From: Erythrobacter dokdonensis DSW-74
GTDB lineage: Bacteria > Pseudomonadota > Alphaproteobacteria > Sphingomonadales > Sphingomonadaceae
Direction of reading: 5' to 3'
Length of the DNA: 64,000 nucleotides
Assembly (NCBI RefSeq): GCF_001677335.1
Contig: NZ_LZYB01000002.1
Location: forward strand, 372,001-436,000
Shown: positions 61,801 through 64,000 of the stretch, in pieces
How the letters are laid out: each line of letters opens with the position of its first letter
Numbering within the stretch: the stretch's first letter is position 1
Program-made: the position numbers and the translations under genes
The notes under the pieces: model-generated
What the model saw: only the letters and a program-made list of their open reading frames with translations
Told to the model about the DNA's origin: nothing
Databases searched by the model: none

Positions 61801-63265
61801 ATGCCTCGCGCCGCTTGTCGCGCTGGTGCTGGCTGGATGTGCTGGCGCGCAAGGCGGGTCAGGCGAAGGAGACGCGACGGCTGCCACCTCGCCTGCTCTT
61901 GCGGCTCTGCTTGGTTCGGCCGATCGGGCCATGGCGCAAGGCGAACTGGCCGAGGCAGGACGTCTGCTCGACGAGGCGCGTGCGATCGGGCCTGAAGATC
62001 CAGGATTGTGGGTCGCCATTGCCCGCCTGCGCTTTCGCGGTGGCGAGCACCTCACCGCTCTCGAGGCCGCCGACCGCGCACTGGCACTGGGACCCGATCA
62101 CGCTCCGGCCTTGCTGATGCGGGCCCTGATGGTGCGCGATGCACATGGATTTGTCGATGCCCTGCCATGGTTCGAGGCTGCGCTTGCTGCTGACAGGACC
62201 AACGCCGATGCATGGGCCGAATTTGCGGCGACGCTGGGCGATGGCGGGCGGTATCGCGAGATGCTGGAGGCCGTGCACGAATTGGCCAAGGTTGCTCCCG
62301 ACGATCCGCGCCTATTCTATCTTCAGGCGGTATTGGCCCAGCGCGGTGGCAAGCCGGTTCTGGCGCGCAGCTTGCTCCAGCGCAGCGGTATGACAGCTGG
62401 CGGCGTTCCCGCAGCGCAGCTGCTCGATGCGCTGATCAATCTCGATCAGGGCAATTTCGATAGCGCCGCGGCGCAACTCGAAGCGCTTGCCGCGCGCCAG
62501 CCTGCCAATGCGCGTGTGCGGACACTGCTGGCGCGCGCGCTTTTTTTGGGTGGGCGCGAGGCGGAACTGGTGGATCAGTTTGCGTCCGATGCCGAACGGC
62601 CGGCAGCCTCGCCATATCTCGTGATGCTTGTGGCGCGCGCGTATGAGCGGCTCGGCGACAGGGGCGCTGCAGCACCTCTGCTGGAACGTGCTTTTGCCGA
62701 GGCAAGCAGGGTGCCTTCGGCATTGGCCCGGCGATCGAGTCTGCCGCAGCCGACCGCGGAACTGCGCACGCTTGCCACCGCCGGAAACTGGAACGGAGCG
62801 CGTAGTGCGGCGCGGGACTATCGCAGCCGCTTTCCGGCCTCGGCTGATCTCGCCCAGCTCGAAGGCGATGCTGCCCTTGGCGCAGGCGACGGGCAAGCCG
62901 CGCTTGCAGCCTACGCAGCGGCGGCTCGCTTGCGCCGGCCATGGCCACTTACCCGAAAGGTGCTTTTTGCCTCACGACGCATCGGCGAAGGTCTTGCCGC
63001 AGACACGCTGCTGGCGCGGCATGTGGCGGGCGAACCTGACAATATAGCGGCGCTCGTCGACCTTGCCCGCCTGATGGGCACAGGCGCGGACTGGCAGCGC
63101 AGCGCGATGCTGCTCGATCACGCGATCGCGCTTGGCGGAGGGCATGATCCGGCGCTGCTGGCGCTAAGGGCCAAGGCAGCGGAGGGGCTCGGTAATGACG
63201 CGGAGGCTAAGCGGTTTGCAGGTCTTGCCGGCGAACTTCGTCCACCGGCTCTTGCCGCTCGGTAA
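61784..63265 (+). CDS. TPR-repeat lipoprotein of the prsKR operon
   Basis: A 493-aa protein with a lipoprotein signal [19 protein letters not shown] (C19 in LAGC) and tetratricopeptide-like helical pairs from about residue 40 to the end, for example ALEAADRALALGPDHAPAL and ALLARALFLGG. It overlaps the end of prsR by 17 nt, so it is translationally coupled. It resembles the TPR proteins of PEP-CTERM/XrtA loci, likely involved in assembling secreted polysaccharide machinery. Inner- versus outer-membrane location is not decided. Confidence 0.82.
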   Translation: MTSRPRCLAPLVALVLAGCAGAQGGSGEGDATAATSPALAALLGSADRAMAQGELAEAGRLLDEARAIGPEDPGLWVAIARLRFRGGEHLTALEAADRALALGPDHAPALLMRALMVRDAHGFVDALPWFEAALAADRTNADAWAEFAATLGDGGRYREMLEAVHELAKVAPDDPRLFYLQAVLAQRGGKPVLARSLLQRSGMTAGGVPAAQLLDALINLDQGNFDSAAAQLEALAARQPANARVRTLLARALFLGGREAELVDQFASDAERPAASPYLVMLVARAYERLGDRGAAAPLLERAFAEASRVPSALARRSSLPQPTAELRTLATAGNWNGARSAARDYRSRFPASADLAQLEGDAALGAGDGQAALAAYAAAARLRRPWPLTRKVLFASRRIGEGLAADTLLARHVAGEPDNIAALVDLARLMGTGADWQRSAMLLDHAIALGGGHDPALLALRAKAAEGLGNDAEAKRFAGLAGELRPPALAAR

Positions 63266-63307
63266 AGCATGACTGCTCGACATTCGTGGCGATGAGGGGC
63301 AGGGCGC

Positions 63308-64000
63308 ATGACGATGTTCTCCCGCCGCCTTCCCTTCCTGAGCGATCCGATGATCGCGGTGCTCCTGATCGCCACCGCGCTTGCACTCTTGCTGCCGGCA
63401 ACGGGTGATGGAGCCGATATCGCGCGGCACGTTTCCAATGGCGGGATCTTTCTGCTGTTCCTCGTCAACGGTATGCGGATCCGCCGCAGCGAGATTTCAC
63501 GCGGGATTGCCAACTGGCGCTTCTTCGGTCCGTTGATGCTGTTTGTGTTCGGCGGAATGGCTCTGGCGGGGCTCGGTTTTGCCAGCCTTGCCGGCGGCAT
63601 GCTGCCCCCGCTGGTTGCGCTCGGGTTCATTTATCTCGGTTGTTTGCCGTCCACGATTCAGTCGGCCACATCTTACACTAGCCTTGCTGATGGAAATGTC
63701 GCGCTGGCGGTGATCGGTGCGGCGCTGATCAACATTGCGGGGGTGTTTGTCAGCGCGCCGCTGTTTGCGCTGCTTGGCGGGGGCGAAGCAGGCGACATCG
63801 GCAACGAGGCGATCATCCGTATCGGGCTGATCCTGGTACTACCCTTCGTGATCGGACAGGCGGTGCAGGACAGGGTCATTGATCGGATCGCGGCCCAGCG
63901 GGCGCGCATTGTCTGGTTGGATCGCGCAGTTATCGGTCTTGCTGTCTATGTCGCCTTTTCAGGTGCAGTCGAACAGGGGCTTGTTCGCCTGTTCGCGCCC
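63308..64000 (+). CDS. Bile acid:sodium symporter family protein (N-terminal part)
   Basis: The first 231 codons of a membrane transporter; the 3' end lies beyond the window. It begins MTMFSRRLPFLSDPMIAVLL with a hydrophobic segment. LPPLVALGFIYLGCLPSTIQSATSYTSLADGN by position includes the conserved LGCLPSTIQS crossover of the SBF-like (YfeH-type) family. About seven hydrophobic segments are visible. The start at 63308 is 42 nt after the TPR gene. The substrate is unknown. Confidence 0.85.
   Translation, partial: MTMFSRRLPFLSDPMIAVLLIATALALLLPATGDGADIARHVSNGGIFLLFLVNGMRIRRSEISRGIANWRFFGPLMLFVFGGMALAGLGFASLAGGMLPPLVALGFIYLGCLPSTIQSATSYTSLADGNVALAVIGAALINIAGVFVSAPLFALLGGGEAGDIGNEAIIRIGLILVLPFVIGQAVQDRVIDRIAAQRARIVWLDRAVIGLAVYVAFSGAVEQGLVRLFAP

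Overview
The window reads as a high-GC alphaproteobacterial chromosome, most likely from the Sphingomonadales and perhaps the Erythrobacteraceae. The clues are large TonB-dependent receptors, the zapA / 6S RNA / fau order, the tkt-gap-pgk-fba cluster, an XrtA (PEP-CTERM) regulatory operon and polyamine synthesis through carboxynorspermidine. The taxonomic label is an inference; no rRNA gene is present. I see no phage, insertion sequence or CRISPR array.

Layout. 1-2845: the start of an N-acyl-D-amino-acid deacylase (cut by the window edge), a secreted glycerophosphodiesterase and a curlin-repeat protein. 2975-10089: a sucrose-type locus with a ROK fructokinase, a GH68 fructosidase, a TonB receptor, an MFS sugar importer and a LacI repressor. 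Two palindromic LacI-type operators lie in the divergent promoter, and a terminator-like hairpin separates the receptor from the enzyme genes. 10214-13485: two paired acyl-CoA dehydrogenases and a DUF1295 membrane protein. 13750-19644: a 1122-aa TonB receptor, a methylsuccinyl-CoA-dehydrogenase-like enzyme and a single-domain response regulator.

19795-25510: a tyrosine phosphatase, thioredoxin reductase, tandem MAPEG genes, the betaine-lipid genes btaA and btaB and a threonine dehydratase. 25633-32794: polyamine genes (carboxynorspermidine dehydrogenase and decarboxylase flanking a Tat-exported asparaginase, then a type III ornithine/lysine decarboxylase), with YbjN, DUF3137 and LemA genes between. 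32907-38919: tRNA-Pro, thyA, the branched-chain 2-oxoacid dehydrogenase genes E1a-E1b-E2, tRNA-Asp, a DUF2842 gene and fau. 39060-39908: 6S RNA, zapA and a coiled-coil gene.

40147-47116: central carbon metabolism (tkt, gap, pgk, class I fba) with small NTF2-like and thioesterase genes and thiE. 47303-53581: two small exported proteins, efp, an inositol-phosphatase-family gene, tRNA-Leu, an SLC13-type transporter, an M20 amidohydrolase and a small conserved protein. 53676-56808: isocitrate lyase, divergent from its likely RamB/ScfR-type regulator, with a strong inverted repeat between them. 56928-63265: a translationally coupled operon for an EpsB-like sugar transferase, the kinase PrsK, the sigma-54 regulator PrsR and a TPR lipoprotein, preceded by a candidate PEP-CTERM box and a -24/-12 promoter. 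A bile-acid:sodium-symporter-like gene runs off the right edge.

The clearest candidates for something under-described are the sucrose locus built on a signal-less GH68 enzyme, the orphan curlin-repeat protein and the apparently self-activating sigma-54 control of the sugar transferase/PrsK/PrsR operon.
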